From Cenarchaeum symbiosum A (GTDB lineage Archaea > Thermoproteota > Nitrososphaeria > Nitrososphaerales > Nitrosopumilaceae), in assembly GCA_000200715.1 (NCBI GenBank), contig DP000238.1, forward strand, positions 680,154 to 744,153: a stretch of DNA of 64,000 nt, read 5' to 3'. The position numbers and the translations under genes were made by a program. The stretch's first letter is position 1, and every line of letters begins with the position of its first letter. Shown one piece after another: positions 8,892 through 16,151 of the stretch. Below the pieces are notes generated by a model that had not been told where the DNA came from, did no database searches, and worked only from the letters and a program-made list of their open reading frames with translations.

Positions 8892-8892
8892 A
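8760..8892 (+). promoter_or_regulatory. Leader L1, copy 3
   Basis: P1, P2 (CCC-TACA-GGG), P3 (CCGGC/GCCGG) and P4 (GCGGC/GCCGC). A further hairpin, TGCACC-AA-GGTGCA, lies before GGAGG and the ATG at 8893. Here no T-run precedes the element; it follows a C-run inside the previous frame. Confidence 0.75.
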
Positions 8893-9171
8893 ATGGACAA
8901 AGACAGGTATGGGACAGCGGGGCTGCCGGGGGAGATCACGGACTGGCCGCAGGGCACGGAATTTGATGATGCCGCCGGGCTCTCGGGATCAGAGTGCTGT
9001 CCGGCGCCGCGCCGGATCATCCCGGGGGTACGGCGGATGTTGTGCAGGATCAGTTATAAGCCTGGTACGCCGTATGGTACGGATGTTCAAAGTGGACAGG
9101 CCCGCGATGCGGGTCAACATGATGGCCCCGTACGGGGTGGGCGGCTCGATGCCGCATGGATCCGGAGGTGA
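8893..9171 (+). pseudogene. Truncated copy of the 118-aa island protein
   Basis: The first 30 or so codons match the 118-aa protein encoded from 11574 (MDKDRYGTAGLPGEITDWPQ). After about 8985 the homology is lost, and the frame runs into the promoter and L2 leader of the next gene. Compared with the intact block at 11574-12270, the middle and 3' end of the gene have been deleted. Confidence 0.6.
9054..9061 (+). promoter_or_regulatory. TATA box for L2 copy 1
   Basis: TTATAAGC, with the same octamer at the same place in all three intact blocks (12073, 18827, 25365). Transcription would start about 25 bases on, just before the L2 hairpins. Confidence 0.6.
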
Positions 9172-9176
9172 TCTGT
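9093..9176 (+). promoter_or_regulatory. Leader L2, copy 1
   Basis: Hairpins CCCGC-GAT-GCGGG and CCCC-GTAC-GGGG, a GGCGGC/GCCGC stem, and GGAGG in a GATC/GATC hairpin loop. It shares GGACAGGCCCGCG and GTGGGCGGC with L1, so the two leaders look related. Confidence 0.65.
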
Positions 9177-9251
9177 ATGAAAGAGTACAAGACAAGGCGG
9201 CAGGAAGTTGCCGCGAAGGATGCCGGGGCGGACCCGGTGGTGTGGATATGA
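9177..9251 (+). CDS. Leader peptide MKEYK type, 24 aa
   Basis: ATG follows GGAGGTGATCTGT. Encodes MKEYKTRRQEVAAKDAG... and stops in ATGA, overlapping the start of the coil gene at 9248. The same short frame with conservative changes precedes two-membrane coil genes at 12196, 18950 and 25488. It probably couples translation; whether the peptide itself acts is unknown. Confidence 0.55.
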   Translation: MKEYKTRRQEVAAKDAGADPVVWI

Positions 9252-9823
9252 CCCGAATTGGCAGGCTGGGGCGGATGATCCGTCTCGGCAGGATTGCGGG
9301 GGCTATCCGCAGGCTCGGGGCCCGCATTCCGCGACGCCGGGGAGGGCAGAAACAGCCCTCGTCCCAGGACGACGGGAAAGGGAAAAAGAGCTTTTTGCAC
9401 AAGCCCACGTTCATCATGGCCTCTCTAGTGGCCGCGGTGGGCCTTGGTGCCTCTATCCATGTATATCATGCATGGACTCCCGGTGATGCACTGGCATTGG
9501 CCGCGCTGGTAGTCTCGCCGTCTGTGGTAATGCTGGTCATGCTCTGGAGGACGCGCGACGAGGTTCGCGGCCTTGATAGGACGTTAAGTGGCATATCTAA
9601 CCTGATAGAGTCCGAGTCTGAGCTGACAAGGAAGGTTCTTGGCGGCATGGCAGGGACCCTCAAGAACATTGGCAAGACGCTCGATGGCATGAACAAGAAT
9701 TTTGAGGGCATGAACAAGAATCTTGAGGGCATGAACAAGAATCTTGAGGGCATGAACAAGAATTTTGAGGGCATGAACAAAAAGTTGGATGGCATCTCGG
9801 GGCCCGACAGGCCGGCCCCGTGA
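9248..9823 (+). CDS. Coil protein, two membrane helices and a heptad tail, 191 aa
   Basis: Layout of the family: a basic N-terminus (MTRIGRLGRMIRLGRIAG, with Arg every three or four residues), a variable charged link, two hydrophobic helices (about residues 58-76 and 82-105), then a long helical tail. Here the tail ends in five 7-residue units GMNKN(F/L)E, a strict heptad. The conserved end is 'DGISGPDRPAP'. The start was chosen for the ATGA overlap with the leader peptide and for agreement with paralogues. Likely a membrane-tethered oligomer. Function unknown; pore-forming or surface roles are guesses. Confidence 0.7.
   Translation: MTRIGRLGRMIRLGRIAGAIRRLGARIPRRRGGQKQPSSQDDGKGKKSFLHKPTFIMASLVAAVGLGASIHVYHAWTPGDALALAALVVSPSVVMLVMLWRTRDEVRGLDRTLSGISNLIESESELTRKVLGGMAGTLKNIGKTLDGMNKNFEGMNKNLEGMNKNLEGMNKNFEGMNKKLDGISGPDRPAP
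9686..9790 (+). repeat. 21-bp tandem repeat, five units, in a coil-protein gene
   Basis: GGCATGAACAAGAATYTTGAG repeated with one or two changes per unit, exactly seven codons each, so helix register is kept when copies are gained or lost. Confidence 0.85.
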
Positions 9824-10245
9824 TGGGGGCCAGCGCGGTCTCCCCGTGCCCTGAGGTGCCACGGTACCGGCGTGACCTGGATGTGTTCGGGGACGTCATG
9901 CGCGACCCCGCGGCCGTTGGAGCCCTTGTGGCGGCCGCGGGGGGCTCCGCCTTCTCCATCTATGCATATGCTGTAGGTGCACTCGAACTGGCCTTGGCCG
10001 GCCTGCTTGTTGCGCCGGCTGTGGTAATGCTGGTCATGCAGTGGAAGACGCGCGGCGAGGTCGGCCTCCTTGATAAAACACTAGACGACATGTCCGGCCT
10101 GATAACGTCCGAGTCTGAAAAGACAAGGGAGATCCTGGGCAGCACGGCAGCAACTCTCAAGAGCATAGACGGGAAGCTAGACCGCATCCCGGGGCCCCCG
10201 GCACCCACTACACTGCCGACGCGTAATGGGGGCACCTGTGCATAG
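9823..10245 (+). CDS. Coil protein, short form, 140 aa
   Basis: The start overlaps the previous stop (TGATG). A different N-terminus lacks the MTRIGRLG segment. Two hydrophobic helices (about residues 33-52 and 56-74) are followed by the family tail 'SESEKTREILGSTAATLKSIDGKLDRIPGPP'. The last residues (TLPTRNGGTCA) come from reading into a relic of the 239-aa gene in another frame, so the 3' end is a recombination joint. Confidence 0.6.
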   Translation: MGASAVSPCPEVPRYRRDLDVFGDVMRDPAAVGALVAAAGGSAFSIYAYAVGALELALAGLLVAPAVVMLVMQWKTRGEVGLLDKTLDDMSGLITSESEKTREILGSTAATLKSIDGKLDRIPGPPAPTTLPTRNGGTCA

Positions 10246-10434
10246 CAGTCCCGGATGCAGGGGCCGCAAGGTTTGCATTTGACGGCACAGGGATAGATCT
10301 CAACGGCAGGACTGTGACAATGCTCTCCAAGGCGTTCTTTCTGCTGTTCCCGTGAAGAGACGGCGTGTTCCTCAACCGGCTGCCCGCGCGGCTGCGTAGG
10401 CATGCCGAGGAACTGATGGAAAATCACGGGACTG
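10232..10434 (+). pseudogene. Decayed 3' end of the 239-aa gene, relic 1
   Basis: Translates as HLCIAVPDAGAARFAFDGTGIDLNG..., matching the last 65 residues or so of the intact protein at 23997-24716. An in-frame TGA stands at the RRDGVF position. No start exists. It abuts a T-run and L1 copy 4, as the intact gene abuts L1 copy 8. Confidence 0.75.
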
Positions 10435-10448
10435 GGATCTATTTTTTT

Positions 10449-10584
10449 GACCTGTCAATCCTTCCAAACCCGCCAGTTGCCCTACAGGGGGACAGGCCCG
10501 CGGGTGTGGGAAAGGCATGCCGGCTTGAGGCCGGTGGGCCGCCTTGTGCGGCACGGGAGTCATCCCACATCAGGAGTGATGAAA
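10449..10584 (+). promoter_or_regulatory. Leader L1, copy 4
   Basis: P1, P2 (CCC-TACA-GGG) and P3 (CCGGC-TTGAG-GCCGG). P4 has swapped bases (GCCGC-CTTGT-GCGGC), which keeps pairing. An extra GGGA-GTCA-TCCC hairpin is present, and GGAG lies in the loop of CATCA/TGATG. Confidence 0.75.
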
Positions 10585-11253
10585 ATGATAGTAATACCAA
10601 TGGATGCCAAGACCGGCAGGCCCCGAAGGGCAAAAAAGATACGCCGCGAGGCGGGCAGGCCGACCGGGCGCAGGCAGGAGCGCCAATGCGCTAGAATGGC
10701 GCAAAATAATACAGCGGATGCGCCCCCTGTACAGTGCACGGCAGCGCCGCAGGAGCCAGGCAGGGGCGATCCCAGAAACGGAGCCTACTGCAGGATAAGG
10801 GGTGCACTGCTCCGGCCGAGGACGGGCTGCAGCACGCGGTATATAGTCCGGGGCGGGGACGTCCTGTACAGGGATGCGGCAGGAAAAACTGTGGCAAAGC
10901 TTGAGGACGACTCGACCCTCTTCATAGTGGGGACAGGCGAGACCCTCGATGTCCGGTACATGTTCTCAAGGGTGCCAGGGGATCTCTTGGAATCCTGCAG
11001 GGAGTATGCCCAGACCATCGCCGGGGACCACTTTGATGATGCCCGCGGTGACGCGGCCACCATGGGGGGATGCAGCAGGTACATCATGGATGCAGATGCA
11101 GCAGACGCCCTGTTTTTTGAGGAGACTGTCCGGTATGCAGGGACATTTGTGCACCCTGGGGACAAGCGGGGCCTTGACATGTACAAGGGCGACCTTGAGG
11201 CATGCGAGGCCATACTGACGGCCCGCAGAAACGCAAGGGGCGAGCAGCCCTAA
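10585..11253 (+). CDS. Unknown island protein, 222 aa
   Basis: Starts MIVIPMDAKTGRPRRAKK. An in-frame ATG six bases upstream is possible, but the chosen one has better spacing from GGAG. A basic Arg-rich N-terminus (about residues 8-40) could bind nucleic acid. A compact domain follows ('YIVRGGDVLYRDAAGKTVAKLEDDSTLFIVGTG' region, then a helical part with 'FFEETVRYAGTFVHPGDK'). No motif recognised. It stands between L1 copy 4 and the second hammerhead ribozyme and occurs once in the window. Confidence 0.65.
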   Translation: MIVIPMDAKTGRPRRAKKIRREAGRPTGRRQERQCARMAQNNTADAPPVQCTAAPQEPGRGDPRNGAYCRIRGALLRPRTGCSTRYIVRGGDVLYRDAAGKTVAKLEDDSTLFIVGTGETLDVRYMFSRVPGDLLESCREYAQTIAGDHFDDARGDAATMGGCSRYIMDADAADALFFEETVRYAGTFVHPGDKRGLDMYKGDLEACEAILTARRNARGEQP

Positions 11254-11328
11254 AGCACGGCGGGCCCTTCAAGGCCCGCGGCCGGCAACGGCAAAAGACG
11301 GCCCCGTCCGGGCCACTCCGGGATATCC

Positions 11329-11411
11329 CGGCAGCCATACTGACGAGTCCTATGTGGACGAAACACGGCGCCAGACCACCGGTGCCGTGTCTGTGGCATT
11401 TATTGCTGCCG
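11329..11411 (+). ncRNA. Type I hammerhead ribozyme HHR2
   Basis: The core is complete: CTGACGA (11340-11346), GAAA (11360-11363), U16.1 (11390) and C17 (11391). Stem II is GTCC/GGAC with loop TATGT. Stem III extends A15.1-U16.1 with CACGGCGCC/GGTGCCGTG (one G-U) and an 8-base loop. Stem I is GCCATA/TGTGGC (one G-U); an outer CGGCA/TGCCG helix lies beyond a 9-base internal loop, suitable for the tertiary contacts of fast hammerheads. Cleavage is predicted after 11391, 48 bases before L1 copy 5, so it would separate the upstream message from the L1-led one (inference). Confidence 0.9.
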
Positions 11412-11418
11412 CAGGGGC

Positions 11419-11436
11419 GGCCCCCTGAAGGGGGCC
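11419..11436 (+). other. Strong hairpin between HHR2 and L1 copy 5
   Basis: GGCCCCC-TGAA-GGGGGCC, seven perfect pairs. No T-run follows. It may protect the new 5' end made by HHR2. Confidence 0.5.
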
Positions 11437-11439
11437 CGT

Positions 11440-11573
11440 GACCTGGCAATCCTTCCAAACCTGCTAGTTGCCCAAGTGGGGGACAGGCCCGCGGGTGTGG
11501 GAAAGGCGTGCCGGAGTGAGTCCGGTGGGCGGCAATTGCCGCATGCACCAATGGTGCAGATGGAGGAAATGAA
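11440..11573 (+). promoter_or_regulatory. Leader L1, copy 5
   Basis: P1 has ACCTGC with GCGGGT (a G-U pair replaces G-C), P2 is CCC-AAGT-GGG, and P3 is CCGGA-GTGAG-TCCGG, a compensatory change against copies 1-4. P4 is GCGGC/GCCGC, followed by TGCACC-AAT-GGTGCA and GGAGG. Confidence 0.75.
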
Positions 11574-11930
11574 ATGGACAAAGACAGGTATGGGACAGCG
11601 GGGCTGCCCCGCGAGGTCACGGACTGGCCGCAAGGCACGGGGCCTGACGATACGGTGGGGTTCTCTAGAACAGAGGGCAACCCCGTGGTCCGCTGGACCG
11701 TTGAATACGGGGCGGCCGTTGCCCGGTGGCTCACCCGGCCCTGCGGGCTGGCACTGGTACACAACAGGCACGGCTTTCGCATATCGTGCAGGGCCATGGA
11801 CGGCGAGATAACGGTGGCCGACTGGAGGGGCGTGCTGACGCCTGCCGCGCTTGCCGGCGCAGGCGGCCCCCCCAGGGGCAGCCCGTGCTATGGGCGCATA
11901 GGCGCGCTCAAACCCGGGGACAGGGCGTGA
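11574..11930 (+). CDS. 118-aa island protein, copy A
   Basis: MDKDRYGTAGLPREVTDWPQ...; a compact globular domain follows with 'VRWTVEYGAAVARWLTRPCGLALVHNRHGF' (residues about 39-68) and a Gly/Pro-rich end. Its protein sequence is identical to the copy at 24866 and nearly so to that at 18331. It always follows an L1 leader and precedes a TATA box plus L2 and a coil gene. Family not recognised. Confidence 0.65.
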   Translation: MDKDRYGTAGLPREVTDWPQGTGPDDTVGFSRTEGNPVVRWTVEYGAAVARWLTRPCGLALVHNRHGFRISCRAMDGEITVADWRGVLTPAALAGAGGPPRGSPCYGRIGALKPGDRA

Positions 11931-12072
11931 CCTGTCTTCGGGCCGGCACTCGGCCGGAATGTATACGCGGCGGGGCCCAGGATGGACCTGGGCGGGCGTG
12001 CAGTCCCGGACTGGAACCGCGGGCCTGCATGCCGGGATTATCCGTACTATGGCAGATGCCGGGCGGAACAAG
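11931..12072 (+). other. Hairpin-rich spacer between the 118-aa gene and the L2 promoter
   Basis: Contains GGCCG-GCACT-CGGCC, then GCCCAGG/CCTGGGC (loop ATGGA here, AGAGG in the copy near 18731), then CAGTC-CCG-GACTG. Stems are kept while one loop differs between copies, so part of it may act as RNA or as terminators. Confidence 0.4.
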
Positions 12073-12080
12073 TTATAAGC
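12073..12080 (+). promoter_or_regulatory. TATA box for L2 copy 2
   Basis: TTATAAGC; see the matching site at 9054. The 25-base downstream position falls at the start of L2. Confidence 0.6.
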
Positions 12081-12112
12081 CCGGACTGTTCTATGATACA
12101 GATGTTCCAAAT

Positions 12113-12195
12113 GGACAGGCCCGCGATGCGGGTCAACATGATGGCCCCGTACGGGGTGGGCGGCTTTGCGCCGCATGTATTAGGAGGTAATACGT
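12113..12195 (+). promoter_or_regulatory. Leader L2, copy 2
   Basis: CCCGC-GAT-GCGGG, CCCC-GTAC-GGGG and GCGGC/GCCGC. The ribosome site forms the 5-base loop GGAGG of a perfect GTATTA/TAATAC hairpin. Confidence 0.7.
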
Positions 12196-12270
12196 ATGAA
12201 AGAGTACAAGACAAGGCGGCAGGAAGTTGCCGCCAAAGATGCCGGGTTGGTCCCGGCAGTGATGATATGA
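12196..12270 (+). CDS. Leader peptide MKEYK type, 24 aa
   Basis: MKEYKTRRQEVAAKDAGLVP..., ending in ATGA with the coil gene at 12267. Compared with the copy at 9177, it differs only in the last third. Confidence 0.55.
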   Translation: MKEYKTRRQEVAAKDAGLVPAVMI

Positions 12271-12956
12271 CCCGCATTGGCAGGCTGGGGCGGATGATCC
12301 GTCTCGGCAGGATTGCGGGGGTTGTCCGCGGACTCGGGGACCGCATTCAGCGGCTCCGGGCAGTACAGGGATCCGCAGAAAAGGATGCGCAGAAGGAGCC
12401 ACTACGGAAGGCATTCATGACGGTGATCCAGAAGCCCTCGGGCATTGTGTCCCTGGGCATGTTCTTTGCAGGTTTGTGTTTTGCCATTTTGGGATACCAT
12501 TTGGTAAAACCAGAGCAGGCATTGAGTCTTGCATTGAGCCTTGCTGGAGTGCTTTCTGCGCCGGGGCTGGTAATGCTGTTAATGCTCTTGTCGACGCACA
12601 CCGAGGTTGTAGGCCTCAAAACAACGCTTGACAGCATATCCAAACAGCAGCTCCCCAAATCTGAGATGGCCGAGATGGCCGAGAACATCAAGGGCATGAG
12701 GGCCGAGATAAATACCGAGTCTGAAAAGACAAGGGAGGTCTTGGGTGAGATGAGGGCCGAGTCTGAAAAGACAAGGGAGGTCTTGGGTGAGATGAGGGCC
12801 GAGTCTGAAAAGACAAGGGAGGTCTTGGGTGAGATGAGGGCCGAGTCTGAAAAGACAAGGGAGGTCTTTAGCGCCATAGCAAAGACTCTCAAGAGCTTGG
12901 ACGGGAAGCTAGACGGCAACCCGGGGCCCTCAGGGCCCAAAAGGCCGGACCAGTAA
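12267..12956 (+). CDS. Coil protein, two membrane helices and 14-residue repeats, 229 aa
   Basis: Basic N-terminus MTRIGRLGRMIRLGRIAGVV, a charged link with 'GSAEKDAQKEPLRKAF', hydrophobic helices at about residues 59-78 and 85-108, then the tail. The tail holds the 'AEMAENIKGMRAE' unit and four 14-residue SEKTREVLGEMRAE units (42-bp tandem repeat), ending 'SLDGKLDGNPGPSGPKRPDQ'. The stop overlaps the next partial unit as TAATG, so translation probably continues into it. Confidence 0.7.
   Translation: MTRIGRLGRMIRLGRIAGVVRGLGDRIQRLRAVQGSAEKDAQKEPLRKAFMTVIQKPSGIVSLGMFFAGLCFAILGYHLVKPEQALSLALSLAGVLSAPGLVMLLMLLSTHTEVVGLKTTLDSISKQQLPKSEMAEMAENIKGMRAEINTESEKTREVLGEMRAESEKTREVLGEMRAESEKTREVLGEMRAESEKTREVFSAIAKTLKSLDGKLDGNPGPSGPKRPDQ
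12717..12872 (+). repeat. 42-bp tandem repeat in a coil-protein gene
   Basis: Three perfect units and most of a fourth starting GAGTCTGAAAAGACAAGGGA, 14 codons each, which equals two helical heptads. Confidence 0.85.
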
Positions 12957-13291
12957 TGCGGTCCGGCCTGTTTATTATACCGGGCATTGCAACACCGATC
13001 ATGCTGTGGATGACGCGCGGCGAGTCTGCCGGTCTTTACAGGATCATTGATGATATAGCCGACCAGCAGCTCCCCAAATCTGAGATGGCCGAGATGGCCG
13101 AGAACATCAAGGGGATAAAAACAGGGGTGCAAGGCATGAGGGCCGATATGAAGACCGAGTCTGAAAAGACAGGGAAGGTCTTGGGCAGCATAGCAGGGAC
13201 ACTCGAGGGTATGAACAAGACTCTCAAGAGCATAGACGGGAAGCTAGACGGCAACCCGGGGCTTTCAGGGCCCAAAAGGCCGGACCAGTAA
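12956..13291 (+). CDS. Coil partial unit U1, 111 aa
   Basis: Begins at TAATG after the parent gene. MRSGLFIIPGIATPIMLWMTRGE keeps about the second half of the second membrane helix, then the family tail with an added 'GVQGMRADMKTE' segment and 'LEGMNKTLKSIDGKLDG'. It corresponds to the C-terminal half of a coil gene. Only this unit and the one at 26927 are open from this first ATG; the others have TAG after eight codons. Confidence 0.5.
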   Translation: MRSGLFIIPGIATPIMLWMTRGESAGLYRIIDDIADQQLPKSEMAEMAENIKGIKTGVQGMRADMKTESEKTGKVLGSIAGTLEGMNKTLKSIDGKLDGNPGLSGPKRPDQ

Positions 13292-13335
13292 TGCGGTCCG
13301 GCCTGTTTATTATATAGGGCATTGCAACACCGATC

Positions 13336-13647
13336 ATGCTGTGGATGACGCGCGGCGAGTCTGCCGGCCTTTACAGGATCATTGATGATATAGCCGACCA
13401 GCAGCTCCCCAAATCTGAGATGGCCGAGATGGCCGAGAACATCAAGGGCATAAAGACCGAGTCTGAAAAGACAGGGAAGGTCCTGGGTAAGATGAGGGCC
13501 GAGATGAAGACCGAGTCTGGAAAGACAAGGGGGATCCTGGGCAGCATGGCAGCGACTCTCAAGAGCATAGACGGCAAGCTGGACCGCATCCCGGGGCCCC
13601 CGGCACCCGACACATTGCCGACGGGGACCGGAGGCTCCCGTGCATAG
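13336..13647 (+). CDS. Coil partial unit U2, 103 aa
   Basis: Starts at the internal ATG (MLWMTRGESAGLYR). The upstream TAATG frame stops after eight codons (TATATAG). The tail has two TE-SE/SGKTR units. The 3' end (PPAPDTLPTGTGGSRA) is formed by the joint with a decayed 239-aa gene end. No ribosome site precedes the internal ATG, so it may be reached by reinitiation or be silent. Confidence 0.4.
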   Translation: MLWMTRGESAGLYRIIDDIADQQLPKSEMAEMAENIKGIKTESEKTGKVLGKMRAEMKTESGKTRGILGSMAATLKSIDGKLDRIPGPPAPDTLPTGTGGSRA

Positions 13648-13836
13648 CGGTCTCATGCAGGGGCCGCGAGGTTTGCATTTGACGGCACGGGGATGGATCT
13701 CATCGGCAGGACCATGACGATACTCTCCAAGGTGCTCTTTCTGCCATTCCAGAGTGTGTATGGCGTGTTCCTCAATCGGGTGCCCGCGCGGCTGCGTAGG
13801 CATGCCGGGGAGCTGATGGAAAAGCACGGGGGGTAA
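13633..13836 (+). pseudogene. Decayed 3' end of the 239-aa gene, relic 2
   Basis: The DNA matches 24513-24716 closely but with frame breaks near its start and around 13735-13760. It retains 'NRVPARLRRHAGELMEKHGG' and the same T-run plus L1 junction. Confidence 0.7.
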
Positions 13837-13847
13837 GGCCTTTTTTT

Positions 13848-13967
13848 GACCTGGCAATCCTTCCAAACCCGCCAGTTGCCCAACAGGGGGACAGGCCCGC
13901 GGGTGTGGGAAAGGCATGCCGGAGTGAGTCCGGTGGGCGGCTTTGCCGCAGATACGAGGTGATAGAA
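13848..13967 (+). promoter_or_regulatory. Leader L1, copy 6
   Basis: P2 CCC-AACA-GGG, P3 CCGGA/TCCGG, P4 GCGGC-TTT-GCCGC. GAGGTGAT lies seven bases before the ATG of the first GHKL ATPase. The T-run at 13841-13847 directly precedes it. Confidence 0.75.
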
Positions 13968-16151
13968 ATGAATAATTCGATGCGCAAAAAGGCGCAGAAC
14001 AAGATGGCGGGGATAACGGGCCCAGCCGGGGCCGCGGCGCCATTGCGGGCGCCCGGGGATGGCGTTTTGTGCGGCGCGCGGCGCCGCCAAGGGAACATGA
14101 GCGGCAAGGGCTATTACAGCCCCAAGGTGGCAGGCGATGCCCCCTTTGACACGACGGGCCTTGAATCCCCCGCGGGACGCGGGACCATAGAATACGGGGT
14201 AAACTCGTCCGTGATACTAAAGAGGCTGGCCTCTGAGATATACAAGGACGCAGAATCCGGCCTCCGCGAGCTGTATACAAACGAGGCGCGCGCCTGCAGG
14301 GCCGCCAGAAGAGAGCACGGCGCGGATCCCCGCATTGTCATAGAGTGCGGCGGCTCGCTGGTAATACGCGGCGAGGACTCCCTGGGAATGTCCCGGGATG
14401 TATACAATGACGTCTATACCGTGGTGGCCCGGTCGACGAACACAGACGGGACAGAGAACGGCCAGTTTGGAATGGGCAGGCTCGCATATTACACGCTCGG
14501 GGACAGCATGCTCTTTGAGACGCGGTGCCGCAACGGCGATGCCTACTCTTTTGAGAGCGTCGACGCGTCGGAGCTGCACCCGAGGGATGCGCCTGTGCTT
14601 GATTCGTGCGGGACGCGCGTGACCGTCCCGCTGCGGGATGAAGGGCGCGGCCTGTACGGGATGGCGCGCAGGTGCGCCCGGCTCAGCGGGGTGCCCACCA
14701 TCTGGAGGACGGACTCTGGGGATGAGCTGCTCCCGCAGGGCCTCTCCGCGGGAATGCCCTGCGGGGATATAGTCGATATATCCGACGGACACATCGAGAT
14801 TGCAGCAGGCTTTGGCTGCGGCAGCCCCCGCTGGGGGGAGCGGCGCGAGGCATTTTTGGCGCGCGCGCCCATAGGAATCGGGGGCACAGGCTGGCTGCTA
14901 GGAAAGGCGTCCCGGCTGGCCATCCACTGTACGGACGAGCGCGAGTATCTTCCTGAACGCGACAGGGAGAGACTTGTGCCGGAATCCGAGAGATCAATGC
15001 TCGAGAAAGCAGAGGGGCTGCTCCGGGACAAACTCGAGGGGATGCTCTCGTTTGAGAGCTTTGAGGCCCTGCGGACCAGCCCGCACAGGCGCCTGGCTGC
15101 CCGCATGTACGGGCACATCCGGGAGGACAAGGCGGATCCCGTCCACGAATGGCTCCGGGTGATGGGGCTGGGGATCGTCACCTCTGATGGCACAAAGACG
15201 TCCATGATGGAGCTTCCCGCAGGCGCCACCCCGGTATACGCCGACAGGATAATCCGGGCAAGGGCGGATGCAATCCTGGAATACAACCCCGGGGCAGTAG
15301 TCTTCAGGTCAGAGCATGAACCTGAAGGGTTTGCCGCATGCGGAATACCGAGAATGGACGCGTACATCAAAGAGCACGGCCTGCGGCCAAGGGTGTCTAG
15401 AAGGGCCGCAAGGGCGCTCGCATACCGCACTGTCGTAAAGGGCACGGGCACGGGAATTGTACGGGAGGAGCTAGGCGGGCAGAGGCATGTGATACGGGCC
15501 TCCCCGCTGGGGCCGGCAACAGAACTGCTGGGCAGGTTTCTCTGCAGATATTCGATAACAGGCCGCAAAAACAACGCGGGCATTGACGCATCTGAGTTTC
15601 TCCAGGATGTATCAAATAGGAGCTACCGCACATCATCGGGTACTATGACTGGCCGTACAATATCCTCGCGGGACGACATACTGCTTGTCGAATCCGACAT
15701 TGTCGGCTTTGCGGGCTTTGGCGTAGATGGGTTCACGGAGGTCCTGGGGACGGCAGACGAGCTATTCGAGGTGGCGTTTTTGTGCCAGCATTCAGGGAGG
15801 AGGTTCCACACGGGGATAAACTCGCATTCAAGGGCCCCCCGGGGCGGGAAGCTTCCGGAGCTTCCGCTCGAAGGGACGGCAGGCTGCGGGCAGTTTGACG
15901 GCGCGGATGATGCCGTCCTGTGCATGTCATGCATGCGGCATACCCTCGATACGGTAAAGAGCCCGGACATACGGGAGCTGTTCTCGATGGCCGCATGCGA
16001 GATACCGCGGTCGAGGTGGAGGCGCGGAGGTGGCGACTATGCTGCCCTCAGGGAGCTGTCCGGCGACGCAGTCTCGCTTGACCGCGGGGCAAGGGCCGGC
16101 GCCGCTGCACATGATAGAGCTGATGCGCGCGGGGGCATGAACAATGGATAA
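13968..16151 (+). CDS. GHKL-fold ATPase 1, 727 aa
   Basis: Predicted ATP-binding protein of the Hsp90/MutL/topoisomerase VI/MORC superfamily. N-box 'ELYTNEARAC' with E and N (about residue 101), G1-like 'EDSLGMS' (about 136) and glycine-rich lid 'NGQFGMGRLAYYTLGD' (about 164) are in the usual order. The long C-terminal part ends with a block shared by all three paralogues ('LLVES..GFAGFGVDGFTEVLGTADELFEVAFLC'). Start: the L1-led ATG; the first 40 residues are basic and unlike the paralogues, so an internal start at 14097 is possible. T4 RIIA is a phage GHKL protein of this kind, hence a conflict role is conceivable. Confidence 0.8.
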   Translation: MNNSMRKKAQNKMAGITGPAGAAAPLRAPGDGVLCGARRRQGNMSGKGYYSPKVAGDAPFDTTGLESPAGRGTIEYGVNSSVILKRLASEIYKDAESGLRELYTNEARACRAARREHGADPRIVIECGGSLVIRGEDSLGMSRDVYNDVYTVVARSTNTDGTENGQFGMGRLAYYTLGDSMLFETRCRNGDAYSFESVDASELHPRDAPVLDSCGTRVTVPLRDEGRGLYGMARRCARLSGVPTIWRTDSGDELLPQGLSAGMPCGDIVDISDGHIEIAAGFGCGSPRWGERREAFLARAPIGIGGTGWLLGKASRLAIHCTDEREYLPERDRERLVPESERSMLEKAEGLLRDKLEGMLSFESFEALRTSPHRRLAARMYGHIREDKADPVHEWLRVMGLGIVTSDGTKTSMMELPAGATPVYADRIIRARADAILEYNPGAVVFRSEHEPEGFAACGIPRMDAYIKEHGLRPRVSRRAARALAYRTVVKGTGTGIVREELGGQRHVIRASPLGPATELLGRFLCRYSITGRKNNAGIDASEFLQDVSNRSYRTSSGTMTGRTISSRDDILLVESDIVGFAGFGVDGFTEVLGTADELFEVAFLCQHSGRRFHTGINSHSRAPRGGKLPELPLEGTAGCGQFDGADDAVLCMSCMRHTLDTVKSPDIRELFSMAACEIPRSRWRRGGGDYAALRELSGDAVSLDRGARAGAAAHDRADARGGMNNG

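Noticed and set aside
13036-14280. Long open frame antisense to the coil arrays (414 codons)
   Set aside because: It is the mirror of repeated coil tails and a leader. Long antisense frames are expected with this codon bias.
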